Part shown: positions 49,929 through 59,162 of the stretch, piece after piece
Numbering within the stretch: the stretch's first letter is position 1
How the letters are laid out: each line of letters opens with the position of its first letter
Source: Pristionchus mayeri
Lineage: Eukaryota > Nematoda > Chromadorea > Rhabditida > Neodiplogasteridae
Direction of reading: 5' to 3'
Assembly: GCA_036245805.1 (NCBI GenBank)
Contig: BTRK01000006.1
Span: forward strand, 29,888,901 to 29,952,900
Length of the DNA stretch: 64,000 bases
Made by a program: the position numbers and the translations under genes
Notes under the pieces: model-generated
What the model was told of the DNA's origin: nothing
Databases searched by the model: none
The model's input: the letters and a program-made list of their open reading frames with translations, nothing else

Positions 49929-50340
49929 TCGGAGTATAGGTATGGACATGGAGGGATGTACTGATAACGATCTATCGAATGAGGTGTCAAGTTAAAGCGA
50001 TGAAACGAAGTAAAAATGAATGTAAAAGCTAAGAGATAAGAAAGATAAACTGAACTTGCTGAAAAACAGTAATATCACTCACAGAATTTGTCATGAACAG
50101 GATTGGCACAAAAGTTGCTCACTTTTTCTATCGTATTTCAAATAAACCATTTGAAGGACTACTCCCATGACGACTGATCTGATGGCAACGAATGAGAGAT
50201 TATGCAGAATGAAAGAGCTTAAAGTTTCCCAACACCCATTAAAAATAATTGGAATTGGCGAGTGTTATAATTGACGTTCATGTTTGCAGATCATTCGTAA
50301 ATTAACCGGAAAAGGTGCTTTTTGAGAACATATCATCTAC

Positions 50341-53300
50341 CACGAAATTGATGGTCGCCCCTGTCGAATGACCCATCACTGTTATCTGAAGGTCGCCAAT
50401 CGTCAGTGTGGGCAGTGGAACGTCACCTGATCTTTATCTCCTCCGAAAGCGTGGATTTCCTCTCGAACGAATCGAAGACTCATGAAATCATCTGACATTC
50501 AGATATGTGTACACTCGCTTCGGAAGATGTTTTAGTCATATGAATAATAGTAAGCAGTGATCACCATGCACAGCGAGATTAGCGGGCAGAGCATTCTCAT
50601 CTCCCAATGCCATTATTCCGAAGACCCCGAGACGATACGCCACGGTCACTATTATTACTCCTGTAAAAAATGTCGTATATGATAATTCTCTTATTCAATT
50701 GATTGAGAAGTTTCACCACTGCATAAGAAGCCACCAACAAATTTGGTTATTTGAAAAATAAAATTGGATGCTCAACCAGATATACCCCGTGAAGCGAAGT
50801 TAGTAATTAGAGTTTGGTCTGGGAACAATCCCGTCCCTCCTGAGAATGCATTTCCACCGTGTATGAAGAGAACTACGGGGCAGGAATTGGACTGAAAGAG
50901 AAAAGAGAATCGAAAAAAGAAATAAGAAAGATTCCTCGAGAATGTAGTGACTGTATTGACAAGGAATGTGTATGTAATCAATGTGCGATCAATGTGTAAT
51001 CTGCGTTATCTGACTCCCCCAAGCCTACCGTACCCCAGCCTGTATCTACCTATGCGTCAGTCGTCAAGGCAATCTCCGACATCGATAAGATCAAGTCGAA
51101 GAGTCAACGTGCAGTCGTGGTGGGTAGTCTTGAGGCACAGAATCCCCTTCAGACCACCAAGAACGATGAGGATCTTGTGAAGAAACTGGTCACGCACACC
51201 AAGGACAATGAGCTCAAGGCTGCGTACGACGCTGGCCAGATCACTCACGCTCGATTCCCCGAAAAGAGCTCATCAACGAGACGTATCATCAAACTCTCTC
51301 TCCCCAGTGCCTCTCTTCGTGACAAGCTTCTGAGCTGCATTCGCAATGAAGGCCGCCCCTCGGATTTCACCCCCAATATGTTCGTACGTCGTGATTTGAT
51401 GCCAAGCGAACTGGAGCAGGAGCGAATGTCTCGTGCTCGTGCGAAGGATCTCAACGTCAAGGCGCAGTGTCTGCGTTACGATGTACGAGACTGTGAGCTG
51501 ATTGAATTCAAGGGCCCCAGTTACCGTCCCCTTCCTGAGCACTACTCCAAGCTGGCCACGAACACTCCCTCAGAACGCAATCAAGACTTCTCTAACGTGA
51601 ATATTCGACGAAAGAACGTGCCTCTTCCCTCCATCCCTTCCCCCTCCAATCACGTTAATTCAGGTAGCGAGGATCAGAAGGCGAGTGATCAGCGTAGCAC
51701 TCCTCTCGCTTAGGTGGAATGTGGCAGTTAATTGAGTGATAGGTCCCCTCCTCCCTCAATTCCTTCTCTTTTATCTTGTCGCCCTCCTCCGCCCCTAACT
51801 CAAAACATCCCTTTCTTTTACGGTAATGCCCGGAGCGTTAGGAATCTCATAGATACTGTTACATTCATAATGCATAATAGCAGGTATCCAATCCTTGCTC
51901 TTTCTGAGACTTGGCTTTCTGATGGTGATAGTGATGCGTTTCTATTGAGAGATCTACCCGTCCATTTCTTGTTTCGAGCAGATCGTGTAGTGGGCAGAGG
52001 CGGCGGTGTCCTACTGTACGCGCATTCTTCCCTCCTCCCCGTTTTTGTTTCAAACTTCATTACACCTGGTTTTGAATGTCTTGCTGTCGATGTATATACG
52101 GTAGCATATTCCCAGCGCAACTCCCTCAGAATTATTGTGGTTTACCGAGCGCCTAATTCACCGTCTATTTCCTTTGATTCCTTCCTAACTTATTTAGAGA
52201 ACACTACAAATTGTTCGCACCCTTCGATTATTATTGGTGATTTCAATTTCCCGACTATTGATTGGAATTCTTATTCTTCCCCAACGCAGTCCATCTCTCC
52301 GTTTTTGGATTTCTTAATTACGAAAAAATTCCAACAATTTATTGATTTTCCGACCCGTGGGACCAATATTCTTGATCTCCTCCTGTGCAACTTTCCAATA
52401 ATATCATCTGTCACTCCTGATGTCCCTCTTTCTGACCACGTAGGGATAAGCTTCTCAGTTTCTTTCGCTTTGCCCCGGGAAATTAGAACTACCTCTTCCA
52501 GAAACTATTCACTTGCTAATTGGGAGGTTATTAATTACCTCATCCATGCACACAATTGGACATTGGCATTAAGAAATAAAAATTCTACTGAGGCATATAA
52601 ATATTTTAGCGATTTCATTAATGAGATCTTAGATGCTCACGTCCCCCTTAAACGGCCATCACTATCCTCTGGATATCCCATATTCCTCCACAAAATGTTC
52701 ATGAGGCTACAAAAATTCCACCAACTGGCTCCTAATAGTGACCAAACACACTCTTTACGTGGGCGGTTCGACCGTGCTCTAAAATCTTATGAAATTCAAC
52801 GCGAGTCACGCGCAGTATTCTCGGGAAAGCCTAGTTCCTTCTTTAATTATTGCAAGAATAGATTGAAGGTTAATAGCTCAAAACTACCTGGTATTATTGA
52901 CAGCAATGGAGATGTCCTTCTAAGTGATGCCGAGAAGGCTAATGCATTCTCTGAATTTTTCGCAAAGGTTCAAACCCCGCCTTTAGATATAAACCCTCCT
53001 CAGTTCCCCCCTCCCCGATTTTCATTCGACTTACCCTTTATTGGTCCCGAAATGATACTCTCCGCTATTTCGCAAATGATCCCTAAGGTAAATGGTTCTC
53101 CCGACACGATACCCAACTTAGTTTATTGCAAGTGTAAGTCTTCCATAACCACTCCCCTCGCCATTATTTTTAACATCTCTCTTTCCTCTCGCACGTCACC
53201 CAATCAATGGAAAACTGCTCATGTAAAACCCATCCCAAAAAAGTCTGGGGATGCCTCTATCTCTAATCATCGTCCTATCTCTCTTACGGTCACTGCCTCT

Positions 53301-55343
53301 AAAATATTCGAAAAAATTCTTATTAATTCCATTGTTGAATTTCTAGACGAATATAACATATTAGATACTAGACAAGCAGGCTTTAGAAAATGTAGAAGCA
53401 CTACTTCATCTTTATCTGAAACACATTCATTTTATGCTAAGCAGCTGAGTCTGAAAAAGTCCGTTGACACAATCCTCTTTGATTATAAGAAAGCATTTGA
53501 CTCGATTGACTTAAGGCTGCTTATCCATAAGCTATCCTCGCTGGGAATATCGCCCGCTACCACTCAGTGGTTTGAGTCTTATCTGCTGGGTCGCTCGCAA
53601 CGCGTGTTCATTGGAGATTATTTATCACCTCCCTCACCTATTCAGTCTGGTGTCCCCCAAGGTTCTTCTATCGGACCTTTGCTATTCATTATTTACATCA
53701 ATGACTTGGGTAAATGCATTCCTAAGACGATTCATTACAATATATTTGCTGACGACCTCAAGATTTACGCGGTGGTCCCTGATTATAGCAAAGACCTTCA
53801 AAATGCGATTTACAAAATATCTGACTGGACTATCCAATGGAATATGAGTATTAGCTCACCTAAATGTAATGTCCTACACCTAGGGAATCTAAAGAACCGA
53901 ACTCAATATATTCTTAATGACCAAATTATAACGAGCAAAGAGATAGTGCGAGACCTTGGTGTATTTTTTACTAAAAACCTCCATTTCGGGTACCATATAA
54001 ATACAATTAGTAAGAAAGCGCGATCAATGTGTAATCTGATGCTGAGATCCTTTCATTCTACATCACCCGACCTTCTTTTAAAAGCATACAAAATATACAT
54101 TCGTCCACTCTTAGAATCGTCCAGCATAATATGGAATCCCACTTCAGTAGGTCTTGTAAATGAACTCGAATCTGTGCAGAGAGAGTTTACCAGGAGAGTT
54201 CTGCGACGTTGTTCTGTCCCCCCACTGTCCTATCCCGATAGATTGAAAATTTTCACACTTGAAACCCTTGAGTATCGCCGCGCCTTACGGGATATGTTCT
54301 ATGTGTATGATTCCATTCATAATACCGTTCACCACGACTCTGCTGACTTGTACACAATCACTCAGCTCACTCGTGATTTGCGCTCCTCAAATAGTTTACG
54401 CATTTCTATTCCCTTCAGAGTGCCGGTCTCGATTTCAACTTGTGCTAGTAGAGTCCTACCGCTCTGGAACACCCTCCCTGACCCAATAGTTATCTCACCC
54501 CGTCCCATGTTCCGCAGAGAAATCAGTAAATTCCCCGACCTAGCCCTACCAATCTCACGAATTCGATTGTAACATATGACTGCCACATACCACCACCCCA
54601 TTCCCCCAGCTCGCTGTGATCGAGCCCGAAGACCGACCTGCTCTTCCCTATTCTTCCCTCAACGGCTATTAATGCTGTCGGTGATAAAGATTAAAGATTA
54701 AAGATTAAAGATTAAGTATTGTGTACTTGCACGTACCTCTCCGATAGAATAACAAAAGTGAAATGTGAACCTGCCTGCAGTCTGCGGAAGTGTAAATGTT
54801 GAGTGTGAGACAATCCTCTGAGAATGCAGTGATGGAGCCCTTCCTCGAGATGGCCAATTGGGGGCATTCTGCACCGAAACTGAAGTGAACACTCCCATTC
54901 ATCGTGGGATATTGAGAATAGGCAACTGGATGAGTTCCAATCTCTTTCATTAATATGAGATACTGCAGCCTTTCCTCACAATGTTGCATCAAGAGCGTAA
55001 TTCCATCCCTCTGGAGGCTCTGCTTTCTTCCATCTTCTCATTCCAATCGGAGGAGCCGCGAACGGAATTTCTGTGAATTTTCAAAATTATTGTTTCTTTG
55101 TACCCCTATAAAGGTGAATGTCGATAATTGATGTCATTTAGTTACGATATATATCTAATACGTTAACTGTAAATACATTTTTACACGCTAGATGATAGTT
55201 ACCTTAAATATTTGTCCTGTGAATACATTGATTGCTCGATATTCGTATCCTCTCACTAAGCCGTATGAAGTGTGAACTATGGGGAAATTACGTATGGAAG
55301 AAGCAATCCAAGGGGTAAGGAGAAGAAGTAAGAGTAAGGACAT
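50341..55343 (-). CDS. Type-B carboxylesterase, 3'-truncated, split by a LINE
   Basis: Secreted alpha/beta-hydrolase that would cleave carboxylic esters. Exons from the 5' end: 55343 to about 55200 with signal peptide MSLLLLLLLTPWIASS, then HTSYGLVRGYEYRAINVFTG; about 55070-54990 with IPFAAPPIGMRRWKKAEPPE; about 54965-54775 with SEDCLTLNIYTSADCRQ; a 3.8 kb intron holding an antisense LINE; 50786-50891 with VVLFIHGGNAFSGGTG (oxyanion HGG); 50575-50660 with VIIVTVAYRLGVFGIM; 50427-50491 with FVREEIHAFGGDKDQ; 50341-50385 with VMGHSTGATINFV. The last carries the G-x-S-x-G nucleophile elbow (GHSTG). Splice phases agree throughout. After this exon the sequence passes straight into duplicate copy A, so the acid and His of the catalytic triad and roughly the C-terminal half are absent. 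As assembled it cannot be a full enzyme. Confidence 0.82.
51001..51713 (+). CDS. LINE ORF1-like protein, 5'-truncated
   Basis: The frame is open from after a TAA at 50998 with no plausible ATG at its head; it reads SDSPKPTVPQPVSTYASVVK, then a charged region, AVVVGSLEAQNPLQTTKNDE and LPSASLRDKLLSCIRNEG, to stop at 51713. The pattern (basic, RNA-binding-like alpha/beta fold, then a disordered tail) is usual for ORF1 of CR1/Jockey elements with an RRM-like domain. It ends 18 bp before the first ATG of ORF2. No zinc knuckles are visible, though they may be in the missing part. Confidence 0.7.
51004..54715 (+). mobile_element. Non-LTR retrotransposon (LINE, CR1/Jockey type), 5'-truncated
   Basis: Two consecutive frames followed by a short 3' UTR and a tail of ATTAAAG heptamers, the kind of short 3' repeat seen in CR1-type LINEs rather than poly(A). 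It lies in a carboxylesterase intron, antisense to the host gene. The 5' end lacks an ORF1 start, so the copy is truncated. ORF2 is unbroken, implying recent insertion. Clear target-site duplications were not found, perhaps because of later rearrangement. Confidence 0.9.
51732..54572 (+). CDS. LINE ORF2: AP endonuclease plus reverse transcriptase
   Basis: 946 codons, intact. The N-terminal apurinic-type endonuclease (residues about 25-235) shows NARSVRNLID, LALSETWLSDGDS (catalytic Glu), IIIGDFNFPTIDW and the terminal LSDHVGISFS. The reverse transcriptase (about 490-760) shows KPIPKKSGDASISNHRPISL, DYKKAFDSID (first Asp), SGVPQGSSIGPLLFIIYIND and FADDLKIYA (catalytic Asp pair). The C-terminal LGVFFTKNLHFGYHI...KAYKIYIRPLLE block is typical of Jockey/CR1 elements. 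No ribonuclease H domain is seen. It would perform target-primed reverse transcription in the nucleus. All catalytic blocks look complete, so the copy may still be active if transcribed. Confidence 0.95.
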   Translation: MSDRSPPPSIPSLLSCRPPPPLTQNIPFFYGNARSVRNLIDTVTFIMHNSRYPILALSETWLSDGDSDAFLLRDLPVHFLFRADRVVGRGGGVLLYAHSSLLPVFVSNFITPGFECLAVDVYTVAYSQRNSLRIIVVYRAPNSPSISFDSFLTYLENTTNCSHPSIIIGDFNFPTIDWNSYSSPTQSISPFLDFLITKKFQQFIDFPTRGTNILDLLLCNFPIISSVTPDVPLSDHVGISFSVSFALPREIRTTSSRNYSLANWEVINYLIHAHNWTLALRNKNSTEAYKYFSDFINEILDAHVPLKRPSLSSGYPIFLHKMFMRLQKFHQLAPNSDQTHSLRGRFDRALKSYEIQRESRAVFSGKPSSFFNYCKNRLKVNSSKLPGIIDSNGDVLLSDAEKANAFSEFFAKVQTPPLDINPPQFPPPRFSFDLPFIGPEMILSAISQMIPKVNGSPDTIPNLVYCKCKSSITTPLAIIFNISLSSRTSPNQWKTAHVKPIPKKSGDASISNHRPISLTVTASKIFEKILINSIVEFLDEYNILDTRQAGFRKCRSTTSSLSETHSFYAKQLSLKKSVDTILFDYKKAFDSIDLRLLIHKLSSLGISPATTQWFESYLLGRSQRVFIGDYLSPPSPIQSGVPQGSSIGPLLFIIYINDLGKCIPKTIHYNIFADDLKIYAVVPDYSKDLQNAIYKISDWTIQWNMSISSPKCNVLHLGNLKNRTQYILNDQIITSKEIVRDLGVFFTKNLHFGYHINTISKKARSMCNLMLRSFHSTSPDLLLKAYKIYIRPLLESSSIIWNPTSVGLVNELESVQREFTRRVLRRCSVPPLSYPDRLKIFTLETLEYRRALRDMFYVYDSIHNTVHHDSADLYTITQLTRDLRSSNSLRISIPFRVPVSISTCASRVLPLWNTLPDPIVISPRPMFRREISKFPDLALPISRIRL

Positions 55344-55767
55344 TCGGAGTATAGGTATGGACATGGAGGGATGTACTGATAACGATCTATCGAATGAGGT
55401 GTCAAGTTAAAGCGATGAAACGAAGTAAAAATGAATGTAAAAGCTAAGAGATAAGAAAGATAAACTGAACTTGCTGAAAAACAGTAATATCACTCACAGA
55501 ATTTGTCATGAACAGGATTGGCACAAAAGTTGCTCACTTTTTCTATCGTATTTCAAATAAACCATTTGAAGGACTACTCCCATGACGACTGATCTGATGG
55601 CAACGAATGAGAGATTATGCAGAATGAAAGAGCTTAAAGTTTCCCAACACCCATTAAAAATAATTGGAATTGGCGAGTGTTATAATTGACGTTCATGTTT
55701 GCAGATCATTCGTAAATTAACCGGAAAAGGTGCTTTTTGAGAACATATCATCTACCACGAAATTGAG
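53860..55767. repeat. Tandem duplication, copy B
   Basis: Partner of copy A. It contains the LINE 3' end, the first three carboxylesterase exons and about 420 bp upstream of the esterase ATG. It ends in the same bases (CCACGAAATTGA) that, in copy A, belong to the serine exon; beyond 55767 the sequence is unrelated. The unit that was repeated is therefore about 5415 bp long. Confidence 0.93.
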
Positions 55768-56619
55768 ATTACATTTGTCACAAGGTGTCACAAGGTCTTA
55801 GATTCCGAGTCTGATGAGAACACGTATATTATATGGAGTTTTATGTTTCAGATCAGCGATAAGTTATGATCACAAAATGATTTTTTTTAAATTTTCTGAA
55901 TCTCAATTTATCTTTAAAAAACTTATCAATATCCTACACTAAGGGACATCATTCACTGGAAATTCCCACTGCACGTTTGTAAAGACAGAAAACTACAGAA
56001 TGCACGCCTTCATTTCCAGCACTATTCTCCAAATGCTATTTGATGCCAGGCAATATAGTTTATTCACAAGTGGACAGTTGAAGATGAGAAGGAGGAAGGG
56101 TCAGAATGTATCAGATGAGTAGTGAATAACCAGCATCGAGAGTGTTCCTTCTGCTCAATCGATCGAACACCTGCACGAATCATTCGTTCCTTCTCCTCTC
56201 CCTTCCCAATCTCCCACATCTCACATTTTTACTCTATTTTTACTTATTTATATATTCTAAATTTTTTTACATAAATATTGTTACCATCAAAGAATTCAAT
56301 GATGCCGGTTTCTTTCTTGTCAGCACCGTTTTATCTATCCCACTCTCAACGCCCAAAGCATAATTCTAATTATTTCTTTTGCTAATATGTACTAACTGAG
56401 TATGTGGTTGATTAGGTAAGAGTATTCACCCCCTAGATCTGTAATAATATCTTCTCATCACCGTATCAGCTCGTTGTCTCACTGGTTCTCGACTTCTCTG
56501 TCTTCTAATCAACGGTTTCCTCTCCTTCGCTTCTTCCACTTCATCGTCCATCTCAATTCCCCCTTCACTCCTTCACTCACTCACTCACTCCTTCCCTCGA
56601 TCCTCCTCCCACTCTCTCT
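55768..56619. other. Spacer between the esterase block and transporter B; no gene seen
   Basis: AT-rich then pyrimidine-rich sequence. Short open frames have no family resemblance. It begins abruptly at the duplication edge and presumably includes the 3' UTR of transporter B. Confidence 0.45.
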
Positions 56620-58873
56620 CTACCCTTCAAATGACTCATTCACCTCTTCATCCTCTGTCTCCATCAGCATCTTCGATCGAATTACATCTTCAGGATAAGT
56701 CTTGATTAGAGCGAAATAGAGAATAGCAGCGAGAACGAGAAAGGAGAGAAGGAAGTAGAACGACTTCAACCAACTCCTTTTATCATCATTTCGAAACTCC
56801 TCACTTTTCTAAGCGCTCCAAAATCGTCAACGGGATTCATCGATCCTCCTCTCATCATATCAGCAAGCTGCGAACATCGGTTCTCCATTCTCATTCATTG
56901 TGAATATCCATACCAATCCGATTAGTTGTCCTGACCATCCAGAAATAAGAGAAACAACGAGACGAGTGAGGGCAATCGCACTCGCCTTCTGCTTTGGAGG
57001 AGCGACGTTCTGGAAAAGGCGGCATTGTGATGCACGCGGGAAGCTACGGTAACACCCACGATAATCATCTGAGTCACGAGAGTCACAATGGGAGAAGCGA
57101 CGAATGCGAGGAAAAAGGTTAACACCTGGAGGAATTGAGTGGAATTAGACAGCCATTTCTCCTGATAGCGAATACTATCAAACACTATCTATGTAGTTGT
57201 TCTCATTCTGGAACTATGATGCGATTCACTCTCAGTGGTCCTTCTACTCACAGAGAATGCAATGTAACTCTTGTCTAACGAGCTCATCTCTCCTGCCGAT
57301 AGACCAATACTCATGAGAATGAGAAGGAGAATGATGGAGGGAATGGCCCTCGCATATCCCCCGTGCTTACGGAAGAATGAGGGGCCCGTCGCGTACTGAG
57401 TACTCTCAAGAGAACAACTGATTATCCAGTTGATAAAGATTAATTGCACGAATGGTTCGTGCAGAATCAATGTTGTTTATGATACGAGCCTGTGCCACCC
57501 AGACGATAAGAGGCAATCCAATCACCACTCCCAATAATTCGATGATGATGTTGAGACTGTGCACTCTTAAAAGGAGATTTCTCGTTGGAAGAGTGTCCTT
57601 CTAACCCCTCGTAAGTGAGTCCTAGATATGCTTCTTGGGTTGTATTCCATCCCTTCTCCACGAGGGAAGGAATCGACACTCCATGGGCACGGAAGTAAAA
57701 GGAAGTGGACGATGCGCCAAGAGTCAACAGGACGAACGACTTGCTGCAAACTCATCCTATTTATTGCAAAAGGGAAGAAAAAGGAAACTCACATTTTGAG
57801 TAGATTCTTGGTATCGAAGAGATACTCTCCTTCTCTCAATTTCGCATGATGTCTCTTTCCCTGATTGTCACTAGAGATGATAGTGAGTGAGTGTCAACTA
57901 ACAGGCATAACGATGACCAAGAGGAGGAGAAGGACCATCACGAGAATGGGACCAGGAATGAGACCAGCCTGCCAGGGAAGACCAGTCCACTTGAACCAAG
58001 AAGTGATAGAAGAGGATATCGCCCTCAAATTTGAAAGGCTCACTATCAATCAATCTTTTACTTACCCTCCGAGGTAGTTGGCAAGGGAATTGAGCATAAG
58101 GGCTTTCCCAAGGATTTCATCTGAAATAATTAATTCAGAGAGAAACTATGTGACCATCTATTCACCTTTGAACATATCAGAGATGATGACTGGACTGAGA
58201 ACGACGAATATGGACCAGCATGAAGAGGAAAGTGTTCTAGTGAGCAGAAACAACTGGAAGGAGACTTACTTCGACTGAATTGGAACATTCGATCCTTCCC
58301 ATTAAATGTTCATCTTTACGTTCTCACTCACCCAAAATGCAGTGGGAGTGGAGAATAAGGAGAGGATGTTGCAGAGGAGCCAGAGAGCAATCGAGCAAGT
58401 CATCAGATGTCTGTGATCAACGAAGAAGATTTAAATGAGTATCATTGACGTACTTCCGAGGCAATCGATCACCGAACAGAAAAAGGAAGACCATGCTCAT
58501 CAACGAAAGGCCATTCGCCACTGTCTGACATTCCATATGTTAATGGGTTTGAAAACAGGAAAACAATGCGAGCATACTGAAAAAGTAGCAGCAGTCGTGG
58601 CAGAGATGTTGAAATACTGCTCGAGTAAGGGAAGAAGCCCTGGATATCCTTCTTCCACTGAGCCATTCTCCTTACTCACCAGCTTGAGCCACTGAATCGA
58701 AGGCCATCGTCAATTGAGTGATCGTCAGGAATACAACTGATGCTATTCGACGTGTCTGAATCGAATCGGGTTGCCATTACTTTCCATGTTTGAATACTCG
58801 CCTCGTCTTTCTCGATTCGAATTGGCTGCTCATCGTCAAAACTGACTCCATATCTTTTTATGGTGACGGTCAT
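56620..58873 (-). CDS. MFS transporter, Spinster-like, copy B
   Basis: Paralogue of the transporter at 42596-46032. The start MTVTIKRYGVSFDDEQPIRI at 58873 directly follows a TTTCAG acceptor, so there may be a non-coding first exon. Descending exons: TRRIASVVFLTITQLTMAFD (about 58740), GLLPLLEQYFNISATTAATF (about 58640), VANGLSLMSMVFLFLFGDRL followed by PRK (about 58500, MFS loop 2-3 motif GDRLPRK), SIFVVLSPVIISDMFK (about 58190), LGKALMLNSLANYLGG (about 58100), GLPWQAGLIPGPILVMVLLL (about 57950), YARAIPSIILLLILMSIGLS (about 57320), FFLAFVASPIVTLVTQMIIV (about 57100), KQKASAIALTRLVVSLISGW (about 56960), and a last helix FYFLLSFLVLAAILYFALIK with an acidic tail ending EEVNESFEG-stop. No break seen. 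The substrate is unknown. Confidence 0.83.
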
Positions 58874-59162
58874 CGTCTCTGAAAGAATACAACAATAAAG
58901 CGTAAGAATAAGATGAAGTAAGAGAATGGAATTAGCTACCACCTCAAAAGGGACTGATCACACCTATAATTTCCTTCCATTCCCTAATCTCTCTTCATAT
59001 TCTCTTCTCTCTTCTTTCGACACTTTTTGTCTCCAATGATCACATGAGCCCTCTTCCAGCACTGATAAAAGAGGTAAGGAGTACTGATAGACGGCAAAGG
59101 AAATTTATAAGTTCGAGATATTGCACATTCTTGAAGAATACGCAAATGTTTATACGAAATGA

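Larger units (their letters stand above)
48445..50352. repeat. Tandem duplication, copy A
   Basis: Nearly identical to 53860-55767 at a constant offset of 5415 bp. It contains the 3' end of the LINE and the first three exons plus upstream region of the carboxylesterase. I noticed only a few single-base differences, e.g. 48505 (G, versus A in the other copy) and 49588 (T versus C). The left edge is cut by the GACA array; the right edge is inside the catalytic-serine exon of the esterase. Confidence 0.93.
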
